From the NCBI GenBank assembly GCA_023374025.1, contig SIJG01000131.1, positions 1-64,000 on the forward strand: a stretch of 64,000 nt of DNA, given 5' to 3'. A program made the position numbers and the translations under genes. The stretch comes from Heterodera schachtii. Lineage: Eukaryota; Nematoda; Chromadorea; Rhabditida; Heteroderidae. The notes under the pieces were generated by a model, which saw only the letters and a list, made by a program, of their open reading frames with translations, was not told the origin of the DNA and searched no databases. Below are positions 11,540 to 23,221 of the stretch, in pieces (the first letter of the stretch is position 1; every line of letters starts with the position of its first letter).

Positions 11540-12976
11540 TAATATTTACAAATTTGTGCTTAATACAAAGCTGGTTATTAAAAAAAAAATTAAAAATTAT
11601 TAGCTAATTTTTGGTAGGGATTTTTGCGGTTAATTTTTAATGTCCTTACAATTAGCGTTTAAAAGGACCGGGTAAGTCTTTGGCCCATTTAACATAATTA
11701 AACCACGGAATATGTCCAGCATAAATTTTTACTATTCGAGAACCGAGACGAGCATTTCGTATGAGAGGTTGGACTGAAATTAAGACAGTAAAAAAATCGA
11801 GAAATTCTCGGGCCGAAATCGATAAATTTTTTCGATTTTTTAAGGAAAATGCCATTTATTTTTATTTATGAAAATTAATATGTAAAAATATTTTACCCCG
11901 AATGATTAAATGAAAATGGAATGAGCGACCGAATAGATGGAATGGTGTGATGGAGATGGAATAAATTAGTTAGACCAATCAGTGAATTTCTGTGGCGACG
12001 TGTGATTTTGCGGGTGTTGTGGACGCAATCCGTCGATGGAAAAAAAAGTGATGGAAAATTGGGGACAAAAAATGGGGGAAAAGCGAAAAGCCACAAGCAG
12101 AAGTAAAAATGGACGAACGACCACACATTTTGTAGCAGAGATTGTGGGCAACGATAAAGGACAAATACATTTTTTATATTTGCCAATTCATCAAAAAATC
12201 ACTCGACAATTATTCCACCTTTTTTTTGCTCATTTTTCATCGGAATTCTTTATGTAAAAATGAATAAATAATTTAATTTAATTAGTATACAAAAATGTTG
12301 GAATACTGTATTTGTTCTTGGAATACTGTATTGGTTGTGAGTGTTTATGAAAAGAAATAATTTGTAAAGAAAATAAAAACTGATAAAAAAGCTTTGATCG
12401 GATAAAATATAGAAAAATTGGGGCATTTGTTGGCCCCATTTGTTGTCATTTTGCCCAATAATTATCCAATAATGAATTTAAAGGATTTTAGTTGGATATT
12501 CTCGAGGTGAGAATTTGATTCCTTTTTTGGTCTCTCAGTCTCGTTTCATGGGCTTTACGCTTCTCGAGTCTAGGAAAATTCCGGCTCAAGTTTAGCCCAT
12601 TTTGCCACTACTTTTGATCTGATCTTTGGAGTGGATTATGAGAGGGTTGAAAACAAAAATTTTCCCGTGATTTGTCCAAATTTTGTAAACTTAATTAATG
12701 GCTTATATTTTGCAAATTTGTCATTCTTTTTAAGGACAAAAACGAATATTGCTTATGATCCAAATAGGAATTCGCTTATTCATTCTTTCTGTGGCGACCT
12801 ATGATTTTGACTGATGGAAAAGCGATCAATAAAATGAGGACAAAAAAATGGGGGGAAAAGCTTCAAGCAGCATAATTTTAATGCAGAATTGTGGTGACAC
12901 CGCTATGCTGATGACTGGCCAATTATTTCAAAATTGCATTGTAAATTTTTAAATTGGAAAATATATAGAGCAAAAT
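11540..12976. other. Conserved upstream region of copy A
   Basis: The region is repeated upstream of copies B (about 30160-31320, inverted) and C (37062-39050). Two related blocks occur in tandem, at about 11985-12145 and 12785-12900. Both begin TTCTGTGGCGAC, continue through TGATGGAAAA...GGACAAAAAATGGGGG, and include an AAGC...GCAG core. No convincing protein is encoded. They are either promoter-proximal conserved sequence or an old repeat inside the duplicated unit. Confidence 0.5.
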
Positions 12977-13788
12977 AATAAACAATTCTCTATCAATAGC
13001 ATACAATTCAAATTAAAATAACAGAATAAAAATATGCTAGGCCGAATAATACTCTGAAAAACAATTCAAAATAATTCATCATCTGTCGAGCGGATCCGAA
13101 CCCTTGACAAATGGTCATTAAAGTGTAAGAAGAAAAAATGAGTCAAAATAACAATTTTGGCTGGGTTTCACATTTGTTCGGTTTTTCTGATCATTTTTGG
13201 CGCCGTAGCCAAAAAAGCCAAAAATTTACAATATCAAATCGACTATGCTCTACAGGATAGAAGTGGTTTTAAAGTAATTTGGACAATTACAGGTTGATAT
13301 GTTCCCTTGTAAGCTGCTGTTTGAGAATCAAATTTTTTCAAGACTCTTCTTCTGAAATTGAGTAAAGGTACCCATAAAATTTTTTAAATTTTCTTTTAGG
13401 GGAGGAATTCGAACAATTTTCTATTCTTCTCTGGAAAGTTTTTAAAAATTTTCATTTCGGGGGGGGGGGGGGGGAATCTGGAATCTTGGAATTTTCTGGG
13501 TCCCAAAATTCTGGATTTTTTAATAAATTAACAATTTCTTAAATTTTTTGCTTTTAAATCGCTGTTTTTGTGGCGCTGTTTTCTAAAAAACTTTTGGGAA
13601 CATTGGTGAGGGGGCGGCAGGGTCCGGCGGTGCCGATAGGCGCCGCCGGAAAAATTATGAAATTTTGAGTGAAATATGTTAACAGAATTTGTAAAATGAC
13701 CAATATTTGGTTAATTTGTTACTGTTTAAAAATTATAATTAAAATTTCAATTACAAAAATGGTAAAGAAAATATTAAAAAAATATTCT

Positions 13789-13862
13789 GTTCAAGTGGGG
13801 AATTGAACCCAAGCGAAAAAAAATGAAAGTCAGAAGGTTTAGCCACTAGACCACATAACGAT
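13789..13862 (-). other. tRNA-like / SINE-like sequence
   Basis: On the minus strand a TGGTCTAGTGG A-box (fits the pol III consensus) and a GGGTTCAATTCCCC B-box lie about 35 bases apart. The anticodon arm region is a T-rich, poorly paired stretch and the acceptor stem is not complementary, so this is a decayed tRNA or a tRNA-derived repeat, not a functional tRNA. Confidence 0.5.
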
Positions 13863-13967
13863 GTGAAAAACAAGGCAATAAATAAAATAAATAATTAATT
13901 TTTTTCTCAAAGATTTCTCCTTCTCACTAATTCCCTTCTCTTTTCTCACCCAGACCCCCATTCTTAC

Positions 13968-14130
13968 CAGTGCTTATTTAGTCCCGCCGGGACCGGGACT
14001 GGCAAAACCGGGACCGGGATTTCCATTTTTTCAAAAACCGGGACCGGGACCGGGACCGGGACCGGGACCGGGACCTGAAAAAACCGGGATTTCCCGACCC
14101 GGTCCCGGTCCCGGTCCCGGTCCCGTGCTA
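13968..14130. mobile_element. hAT-like element remnant with (CCGGGA) arrays
   Basis: A run of GGGACC units at 13979-14075 is followed by the reverse complement GGTCCC units at 14096-14128, making a near-perfect GC hairpin. The ends (CAGTGCTTATTTAGTCCCG and CCCGTGCTACTCTA) resemble the TAGAG/CAGGG ends of other elements. No target duplication was found. Confidence 0.5.
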
Positions 14131-14133
14131 CTC

Positions 14134-14575
14134 TAGATCAAATTAAAACAAAATAATTATGTTAATTAAATTTATTATATAATCCTTAACATTTAAAATT
14201 TTATATTAACTTTTATACGAAGCTACACTATTTAATGGTTCATTTATTTAAATACCAAATAATAACAAATATTTAAAATTAATTTGGGAAAAAGAAAGAG
14301 AAAATCCACCAATCGAGATCCGCTTTATAGCAAAAATTTATGAATAATTCTTATTGATTATTAAGGAAGTCCTCATAACCTGGTATGCCTAAGTCAACAA
14401 AGCAAACCATATAAGAAAATTCAACTTTAAAATTTCGATTCACCACGTATATGGTTATATAAAACTAATATTTTAATTATGTAACGAATATTTTAATAAT
14501 ACATATTATAAATAAATTTGATTAACATAATTATTTTGCTGTTAATTTGATCACTTGCACTTTTTCGCACTTCGC
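14134..14575. mobile_element. MITE X, copy 1
   Basis: The ends GATCAAATTAAAACAAAATAATTAT and its inverted partner ATTATTTTGCTGTTAATTTGATCAC match the ends of the copy at 19530-20098. The interior shares AATCCACC(A/G)(A/G)TCGAGATCC and GTCA(A/G)CAAAGCAAA blocks. It is non-coding and AT-rich, and abuts the CCGGGA array. Confidence 0.6.
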
Positions 14576-15379
14576 CCAACCTTGCACTTTTCGTGCTTCG
14601 TCTCAGCACGCTAAAAAATATTTAGATAGGGCTGGGATCGTCCGAGATCATTTAAAAAAAACCACACAAAAGGCGAAATTTGAAATTTTATCCGAATTTG
14701 GTTTATTGTTAAAAGTATTTTTCACATTTCTTTATTGTTTTTGATTCCATAGGTTTTTGGTCTCGTTTCGATCATCGCGGTACTCAATTTCAGAAGAAGA
14801 GTCTTGAAAAAATTTGATTCTCAAACAGCAGCTTACAAGGGAACATATCAACCTGTAATTGTCCAAATTACTTTAAAACCACTTCTATCCTGTAGAGCAT
14901 AGTCGATTTGATATTGTAAATTTTTGGCTTTTTTGGCTACGGCGCCAAAAATGATCAGAAAAACCGAACAAATGTGAAACCCAGCCAAAATTGTTATTTT
15001 GACTCATTTTTTCTTCTTACACTTTAATGACCATTTGTCAAGGGTTCGGATCCGCTCGACAGATGATGAATTATTTTGAATTGTTTTTCAGAGTATTATT
15101 CGGCCTAGCATATTTTTATTCTGTTATTTTAATTTGAATTGTATGCTATTGATAGAGAATTGTTTATTGATCATTTAAAAAAATAGTTTATGACTCTATC
15201 ATTAGTTTTGAATTTTTATGAATTTTTAAAATTTTGTCATTTTCATCGATTTTCAAAACTTTGCTCACTTTTTTCTGATCATTTTTGGCGCCGTAGCCAA
15301 AAAAAAAGCCGAAAATTGGCAATAGTAAATCGACTATGCTCTAAAAAATGAAAATGGGTTTAAAGTGATTTGGACATCG

Positions 15380-15655
15380 CTTCACCGCCTCTTTCACTCG
15401 CTTTTCTTTTCCGTTTTTCTGTTCCTCTAATTCAAACACCAAAAGCACCAATATCACCATCTTCAACAGTAATTTCAATAGATCCGTTCGTGTGCTCCAT
15501 AAATACTTAAGGCTACCGAAAGATCAATTTTATACATTGCGTACAACGTTTAAAGTAGTTATAGCATAAAACTAAAACGGGGCCCAGCTGGTTAGGCCCA
15601 GTAGACCCCCAGAATTATCAGCTTCAATCGTACAATTATGAAAGGAGTNAATTAG
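15380..15655. repeat. Segmental duplication block, partner 39535-39880
   Basis: Near-identical to 39535-39880, from CGCTTCACCGCCTC through GCGTACAACGTTTAAAG to CAATCGTACAATTATG. The partner holds an extra block of about 80 bases (39650-39729). A diverged third version lies at about 16200-16470. No coding frame stands out. The only ambiguous base (N) is at about 15649. Confidence 0.7.
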
Positions 15656-16627
15656 AACATTTTTGATAAATCAGGACAGATGGAAGGAAGATGCTGACCT
15701 TGATTAAAAAACATTATATGTTTCACATTCGCTTGATAAAAATAACAACACAAACTGTAAACCATAATTAGTGGTCCAAAAATAATTTTAAAAAAAATAT
15801 GCAATTATTAGTTCTGCAATTTTATAAATACCAATATTATTTGTCTGGAATTTAATCTCTTTATACCACTAATGACACGAGGTTTTTGTCCTAATTATAC
15901 ACATCTAATTACTATACAATCCTTTTTTTGTTGTTGTATTTTAATAAGAATGTCTAAACATTAATGCAAACCCTGAAAATATATAATAAGAAATGGAATG
16001 AATATATATATATATATATGCACGAAATTGTGAGTATAGAAAATTCCAACTTTTGTTACATTTTTCCTATTATTTAAAGCATGTAGAATTATCAATTATT
16101 GTTTTTTAAATTTTAGGAGCCCGTGGTTTTTGGACTCTATCATCGGGGGACTCAATTCTCGAGGACGAATCTGAAGATTATTTCGTTCTCAAACAGCAGA
16201 TTACCTAATTTAATTGGAAGCAATTAAGAAAATCTATCATAATGCTTTATCGCTTGGGAAAAAGCAGAAAAACAACAACATAATGCCACAGAATTGTCCA
16301 AATTTCGCCACCGCCTGTTTCACTCGGTTTTCTGTTCTGCTGTTTCTTCATTCAAACACCAAAACCATCATCCTCAGCTTCAACACTTATTTCAATGGAT
16401 AGGTTCACGTCCTTTATATCATCCTAAATGCACAATTAGTGTTTGGCATCGAACTGAGACGTCACATAAATTTTTTTTTATTTGCAGGCAAATAAACACA
16501 TATTATTGATAGGGTTCGAAGTTGTATGATTTTGCATTTTTTTTGTGCGCATATGCTATGAAGAAAGGGGCTCAAAAATAGCATTTCTACGGAATTTGAT
16601 GAAGGTTTTTAGTGCATTAAAAGCATA

Positions 16628-17333
16628 GGACTGAAGTGGCCAAATGGCTGTGGGACTGAACCGTCCAAAGCCTTAAAACGCATAAAATGCAATAAAATAG
16701 ATATCATTCGCTTCCTCTCGGCATGTAAAGGATGAATCCGAAAGAATTTTTGATCCAAACGAAAATTGACAAAAGTTATGGGTCCTCAAAACCTCAAAAA
16801 ATCACCCTGATAAAAAAGTTTGTAAGGGACTGAATTGTTCAAACTAAAAGTGAATTGGTGAGTGTATTTTGGCCATAACACCGCACACTCGACTACGGCG
16901 GCCAGTAGGTGGGGCGAGACTACGGGCTACGGAAGAAGTCCGCGCGTGATCCGCAGGCGGTTGACTGATTGGCGGGGGCCCTTCGGGCCCCCGCAGTCAA
17001 CCGCCTGTGGCGCTCGTCAGACTTTTTCCTCCGCCCTCCGTCTCGCCCCACTACTTGCTCCGTCTTCGCATGCTCGCTAAGGCGGGCGCTGCGCGCCCTA
17101 AGAAATGGATTCCTGGCAATTATAAACCAAGAGGAATCGACCCATTACAATTTTTTTATGAGGGTCAATTTTTGAGGACCCATAACTTTTGTCAATTTTC
17201 GTTTGGATCAAAAATTCTTTCGGATTCATCCTTTACATGCCGAGAGGAAGCGAATGATATCTATTTTATTGCATTTTATGCGTTTTAAGGCTTTGGACGG
17301 TTCAGTCCCACAGCCATTTGGCCACTTCAGTCC
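16628..17333. mobile_element. Foldback element FB-A carrying the 195-bp GC core
   Basis: 164-bp arms at 16628-16791 and 17170-17333 are reverse complements (GGACTGAAGTGGCCAAATGG ... CCATTTGGCCACTTCAGTCC). The middle holds the GC-rich core at 16881-17075. No protein is encoded. Long palindromes of this kind are foldback/MITE-like. Confidence 0.85.
16881..17075 (+). other. 195-bp GC-rich structured core, identical to 56828-57022
   Basis: The core is far more GC-rich than the genome around it. Nested perfect pairings are visible: GTGGGGCGAGAC with GTCTCGCCCCAC, CAGGCGGTTGACTG with CAGTCAACCGCCTG, and a terminal GGGGGCCCTTCGGGCCCCC hairpin whose loop is a cUUCGg tetraloop. The second copy is identical, although the surrounding foldback arms are unrelated. 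An open frame crosses it in both copies but looks incidental. Confidence 0.85.
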
Positions 17334-17399
17334 CGGGCCCATAACTCGGCCCAAAGTGGTTTCCGCCAAAAAATTCTTTCGGATTCGAGCATTATAGAC

Positions 17400-18175
17400 C
17401 GAGAGGCGTCGAATGACATATCATTCGTCGAATTTGGTTTGGTACACATATTCTTCAATTTTACCAAATTTTCAAAATAATTTTCGTCGGTCCCTAAGAT
17501 TTTCATGGCTTATCTCTGATAAATCCTAATCCCACTGTTAAATTGGCCCTTAATCACAATATTTTTTTTTGCAAATCAATTAATATATTAAATTAATTAT
17601 GTTGTAATTGACATAACCTCGAAAAGAAGCAAGGAACAATTTAATTCGGTCGTTCTGGCATTGAAATTATATTTCTTCAATTGACTAGTTTTCATTTTCC
17701 CCGAATAAATCGATCGAATTTCGGTTAAACTAGTGAAATTCCATGTTGGGTCTTAACAAAATGATGGAATGTTCCAATTAGCACCAAAAATGAGAATCTT
17801 ATTTCATGCCGGAATTATTTTTGATTTTTTTCGGAGATTAAAAAGCATAAAATGGTTTTTTGACCGCGGCTTTTCAATTTTATGGTTTTTTTTAATTTTT
17901 AAAGAAATTAAAGAAAAACTTTTGGTTCGATCGGTGCCAGATAGGCGTAATTTATGTCGAAAAACTGATTTAAAAATGAGGTATTACTGTAATCATGTTC
18001 AGAAATTTGGCATTATGTCGTGTGAAATTTTCCAAAAAAAATATGTTGCAGATGCAGCGGAAACCCACACAAATTCCTGCTTTTTCTCCCTGGCATTGAA
18101 ATTTTTTTTTTAAATGCCATCGTATTATTTCACATTTCGAAAACGGAAAAAAATTACGAAACTGCCCGAAATCAC
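17400..18175. repeat. Duplicated segment downstream of BTB gene 1, partner about 41020-42165
   Basis: Matches 41020-41317 and 41596-42165 (for example CCATGTTGGGTCTTAA and AATGAGAATCTTATTTC). The partner carries an element at 41318-41595 that is absent here, so this is the empty site. The missing C-terminal MATH exons of the minus-strand BTB gene should lie here. A degraded stretch at about 18000-18110 could be one. Confidence 0.6.
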
Positions 18176-21100
18176 CTTGGTTTCCCGCCGTCGGTTTACA
18201 TGTCAGGTAAAATTGAAACGCACCATATCTTTTTACTTTGCTTTTACATTGAATTCCCATAAAATAAATGGCATCGCTTAAGTAATAATCGTCTCTGCCT
18301 ACTCTCAATAATTGATATAATTTGTCATTTGTAAAAGTGATTTTCCCGCTGCGTATCCGACATCGGCCAGATGATTTATTATAATTATTATTGTTGCCAC
18401 ATGGAGCGGTAGAGAATGGCATTTTGTAAGAATTTTCTGGCAAATTTTTGCCCGAAAGAGAGTGGAAAAGGAACAAACTGATCACTTCCGCATTTGTCAG
18501 AACGCCGGTTGAAACTGTTGTTGTAAAAATTATTTTTTGAGGTGCAAAAATTTATTGAAAAAACTTTCATTAAGTAATTAAATAAATAATGGGAAAGGAA
18601 AACGGCAAAATTTTGTTAAATTATAATTGATTTTTTAAAAATTGAAATACCAATGTTTCTTGTAAAATACTTATGCGGTATGTTCTGAACATGGATATTG
18701 TAGAGTGCCGGGCCAAGCATTTCACGACGATTTGCACCCGTAATTTCTTTGCCATTTTCACGGCACTGATTGTCCGCCCAACGGAGTGCCTTTTAAAATT
18801 TAAAGAATTAAGAAATGAATACAAAATACTTTTAATTATACAGAATACCGAATTTCTAAGTTTTCAAAAAAAATAAAGCGCACAAGGGGACCGGCGATGC
18901 TGATAGGCACCGCCGGAAATTTGCAATTAAAGTTAATTTTGTTAACAGATTTTATCCAAAAAATAATCAAGTCAGCGATTTTGTGCAAGTTTTTTAAAGA
19001 AAATTAAGGAATTTTAGGATCCGCGGAAAGATTTGGTAGATTTTTCCTCAATTTTTAACAAATTTTCACCAAAAGATTTGGTAATTTTTTGCTTTTTTTC
19101 AGGAGGGAAATTATGAAATTTTTGTGTTCCTGTAAGTAATTATTTTGTGTTTGTACAGCATGCCAAATTGCAATTTCATCATGTGTCTCTAATTGGTCAC
19201 GTTGCAGAATTTGGCACAAAATCGGATGATCAATTTCCAAAAATGCATTTGATTTCAGCAAAGATAACGCATTTTTGTCAATGTAATTTAAACAGCGATC
19301 AGCGAACGCCTTAATAAATATGAAATTTTTTGGCGCGGGGAGGGGGTGCATTAATTAGTGTTAATTGATATTCACTTTTTTAAAGAAACATTGATGCTCA
19401 ATATTCACTTTTTAAATAATTAATTATTTTCTATTTCTTAAATTTATTTAAGGCTTTTGTTGAATCCAAATTTAATCGAATATATAATATATAAATAAAT
19501 TTTGGAAGGAAAAATAACGAAAAAGTGTTTGTGATCAAATGAAAAGCAAAATAATTATTTTAAAAATTAAAAGAAAAAATTATACAAATTAAATTTAATA
19601 ATAATATATAATTTATATAAAATTCTTATTAATCATATATGTATGTGGTGAACCGAAGCTTCACTTTTAAATGATTATTATTAAATATCAAAGAACTGCA
19701 AATAATTTTTCAAATTCTGCGTTAATTTTAATTCCAAAAACTAAAAATGATTATTTCCAAATTAATCTCTCTTATGCAATTTTGCGAGGGGAGCAAAACT
19801 AATTTTTGAAAAAGTTAGAAAAATCCACCGGTCGAGATCCACTTTTGTAGCCAAAATTTATGAATGCTTTTATTTATTTCTAAGGAACGCTTCATAATCT
19901 GATATGTGGAAAGTCAGCAAAGCAAATAATATAAGAAAATTAAACTTTTAAACTTCGGACCAAAACTATATGATTAATATAAACTTTTAATATTAGCGAA
20001 TAATTTAAATATATGTATAATATTATTATTAAATTTAAATAACACAGTTATTTTGCTTTTAATTTGTCAAATATTTATTTTGCTTTTCATTTGATCACTT
20101 CACGACACCTGAACACCAATATACTGAGCCTCGGCCTGCGCCAGGAAAACATTTTTCATGCTTGAAATTGGAAACGCAACACATTTATCGATCAATGCGC
20201 TAACTTCGTACTGATCAGCTTAATAAAATAATTATAAAATAAAATTGACAAAGTCAAATAGGGATGCGATTGTTTATAATATTTTTAGAAAAAAATTTTA
20301 AATAAAAAAATTTTGCACTCAATTTTAGTGGGTTATTTGGTTGAAATTAAAAAAAAAAAATGTTTGTGCCCATTTTTGCCTATTTTTCGATTTTTAAGAA
20401 AAAAATAATAATAATAATGCACCTGCATGAAGCACACTCAACAAATTGTCCTCGTTTACTTCACTAAAATTGTCCGTGTAAATGAAGCGCAGCATTATTT
20501 TAAATGCTTCAATGCTAATATCCGTGACAATAAAAGGATTTTCGGCTAAAAAAAATTCAATCTTCAATCAAAAATGGTAAAATTATTTTTCACCTGTCCA
20601 GGTCTCATTTTGTTTGTTTTGTTCATTGAACTCAAACAATTTCTCAAAAATTTAGAAGCTACCAAAAGATTCGGCTTATGGGCTGGAATAAGCTGCTAAA
20701 ATATTGAAGAATGAGCAGTTTTATTTAAAGATAATATGACATTTTGGATGATCTTTGTGGTAATTATGGCATTTTTTTCTAAGATTATATACAACAAATT
20801 TAAATTTTAAAAGTTCATGCATTTTTTGGGCCCAATTCATATGCCATAATTACGCATAGCTTAAAAGGAATAATTTAAAATAAATTAATACATTCTTTTA
20901 ATGCAAGTAGAATATTTATAAAATAAATTAATCTATTGCACAAAAAAATTAATTTAGAATCGTGAAGTAACACAAAATTTAAAATTAAAAAATTTATATT
21001 TAACAAGATAAATTATTATAAAAAATATGCATTTTCAGTTCGTTTTACAATAATTTAATTTAATTTCCAGAAATTGTGTATTTCCCGATAGATTTTGCAA

Positions 21101-22340
21101 TAGTAATTTCATTATCAGTTCTTGTTTTACAATTATAATTATTTTTCCAGAAAAATGCGATTTCCTATAATATTTTACAATTGTAATATATTTCAAGAAA
21201 AGTGTCTTAGCAATTCGACTTTTACATTGATAATGTATTTTTCCAAAAAATTCGACATTTCCTATAGTATTTTACAATTGTAATTTATTTCCAGAAAATG
21301 GGCGTTTTCATTTTATGTTTTGCAATTATTATTTATTTTCCAGAAAAATGCGCATTTCCTATAGTATTTAACAATTGTAATTTATTTCCAGAAAATTCAT
21401 GAAGAAATTAAAATTGCAAACCTAATCAACTAAGTCATAAAATTTTTTATTTCCCTATTTAATTTTATGAAGTTTGTTTAAGTTAATTAGACCTCTTTCC
21501 CAGTCTGTTCTTCCTTGACCAAAAAATATATGTCCGCAACTTCGGATGAGCAAAACAAAGAATCCATCCGACTCGTCAAATCGCATTTTTTTGGATCAGC
21601 TTCATGGATCGAAGATGAACTCGCGGCACTTTTTTAAATATTATATAATACGCCACCTTACTTCTAATAGAGCTTCTCCCCCTATTATTGCCTTCCGGGC
21701 CTGTTAATTTGTTCAAAAACCCGGCAAAATGCCGTGTTTCTGAAGCAAAATGGCAACACTGCATGCCCTCCCTATTTCTATTCGAAAATTCTCACGGGTA
21801 GAAAATTAATTCTCCATTCTTATCAGTGCTAAAATTTCTATGAAAACCCTCCACCCCGTTGAATATTGTATTCTCCCCTCTATTAGTGCCCCCCACCCTT
21901 AGAATGGGAAGAATGTTGTATCAATTATAAAAGAAATAATCTATTAAAAAGGTAAAAAATACCTTGCTTTATCTTTGCTATTTCCTGCAACCATGCTCAT
22001 TAGCCAATCTTTCACTGAACTTGATTTCCCGCCGGATGCTTGAAATTTTCAAGATTAAAATTAAAGCAAAACTTGGATTTTTTTATAACGAAGAATACTT
22101 TTTATATTTGAAGAATTTTTTAAATAAGCAGAATTTTTTCGGAACTGGACTAGGAATGAGTTTTCTTAAACAATTTCGAATTAAAGAAAAGAAAAAGAAA
22201 TTTAAATGTTTCTCTCTCATAAATAAAATTAACTATTCTTATTATTTACCCTGCTTATCATCAGACTTGGGTGGTGTTGCTTGTGCCAACGACAGAAAGT
22301 TGAGAAATGCATAGAAAAAAGCAGGGTAGAAAAATTTCAT
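18176..22340 (-). CDS. Signal-peptide BTB-BACK-MATH protein (BTB gene 1), one frameshift, 3' end unresolved
   Basis: Minus-strand exons: 22340-22250, 22038-21963, 21628-21493, 20695-20594, 20545-20423, 20218-20109, 19309-19157, 18789-18651 and 18514-18176. The protein starts with the signal peptide MKFFYPAFFYAFLNFLSLAQA. The BTB domain follows (LTSRMDSLFCSSEVADIYFL, QLIPAHK, NPFIVTD...LRFIYTD), then BACK (DKCVAFPISSMKNVFLA, FADRCLNYIDKNALSLL, LCQILQRDQLE, ALRWADNQC, STGVLTNAEVISLF) and the first half of MATH (YLSDAIYFMGIQCKSKVKRY). All phases agree except exon 4, which is one base short in an A/T run at about 20648 and shifts frame. BTB-BACK proteins recruit CUL3 ligase and MATH binds substrates. 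The final MATH exon is not found, so it may be truncated. MITE X2 lies in intron 6. Confidence 0.75.
19530..20098. mobile_element. MITE X, copy 2, in BTB gene 1 intron
   Basis: Ends GTGATCAAATGAAAAGCAAAA (19530) and TTTTGCTTTTCATTTGATCAC (to 20098) are inverted repeats. Much of the interior matches MITE X copy 1 (14134-14575). It lies only about 10 bases from the donor of exon 6. Confidence 0.75.
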
Positions 22341-22367
22341 CTAAGAATATTATTGAAATGCTTTCAT

Positions 22368-22400
<33 letters not shown>

Positions 22401-23221
22401 TGAATATGGCCACAAAGTTGCCGATAAATCTGTTTTCTATTCTATTTATCTGCCTAAAATGGTCGTTATTGACGTCATTATACATGTATATATCAAATCT
22501 TATTTCCGGAAATACACGCAAATAAAAATAAACAGAGCAATATATTTTATAAGCTAATATTGAAAAAATAAGAATTTATCGATCATTCAGTTTAAATTAT
22601 TATTTATCTGCCTAAAAACAGTCCTTATTACGTCAATTATACATGTATATATCAGATATTATCTCCGGAATACATGCAAATATAAAAAAACAGAGCAATA
22701 TATTTTATAAGCGAATATTGAAATAATAATGATTTATCGATCATTCAGTTTAAATTATTATTTATCTGCCTGAAAATGGTCCTTATTTACGTCAATTATA
22801 CATGTATATATCAGATATTATCTCCGGAATACATGCAAATATAAAAAAACAGAGCAATATATTTTATAAGCGAATATTGAAATAATAATAATTATCGATC
22901 ATTCAGTTTATATTATTATTTATCTGCCTTATTCACGTCAATTATACATGTATAAAAATATAATTATTTTTGACAGTTTTTGGGAAAATTTTACTTTTAA
23001 AAAAAATTCATTTTAATAAAAATATTTTTTTAAAGGATTTTATTTTTTTGTGCGTTTCAGCCCAAGGACCGGTGTTCTGAGAAAAAAAAAAAGAAAAATG
23101 CAGTTTCTAGTGACGGGATTAGACACTTATATTTATTATTCAAAGACCAATTCTCTTGCCGAAAAATAAAATGCATTTCAGAAAAAAAATAAATTTTAAA
23201 TTTATTTAAAAATTTTGTACC
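22341..23221. promoter_or_regulatory. Bidirectional promoter region of BTB genes 1 and 2
   Basis: The two BTB genes start 881 bases apart and are transcribed away from each other, so this interval must hold both promoters. It contains the tandem repeat at 22425-22955, with a palindromic TGACGTCA (CRE-type) at 22470-22477 in the first unit and TACATGTATATAT in each. No TATA or initiator element can be singled out in such AT-rich DNA. Confidence 0.5.
22425..22955. repeat. Tandem repeat, unit about 159 bp, about 3.2 copies
   Basis: CAGAGCAATATATTTTATAAG recurs at 22533, 22691 and 22850, a period of 158-159. Each unit holds TTATCTGCCT, a (G)ACGTCA half-site and TACATGTATATATCA. It lies wholly within the shared BTB promoter region. 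The equivalent region of the second pair (44237-44621) lacks this array. Confidence 0.85.

Larger units (their letters stand above)
12977..15168. mobile_element. Long foldback element, arms about 388 bp
   Basis: 12977-13364 is an essentially perfect reverse complement of 14781-15168. The arms contain TTTTTGGCGCCGTAGCC and GTCGAGCGGATCCGAAC, and the spacer is about 1.4 kb. A further partial arm copy lies at about 15268-15385. The spacer holds a GC hairpin block (13610-13650), a tRNA-like piece (13789-13862), a CCGGGACC array (13968-14130) and MITE X1 (14134-14575). The matching place in copy C (about 39050) lacks it, so it inserted after the segmental duplication. No transposase is seen. Confidence 0.8.

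Noticed and set aside
12036..12257. Possible small gene upstream of copy A
   Set aside because: The frame is not kept in copies B and C, where indels break it, so the block is conserved as DNA but not as protein.
16969..17175. Open frames across the GC-rich core, shared with 56916-57119
   Set aside because: The frames follow from high GC and exact duplication of the core; composition is that of a hairpin, with no signal, domain or splice context.
22376..22398. Poly-Asn stretch from an (AAT)n run
   Set aside because: Simple microsatellite in promoter DNA; no exon context.
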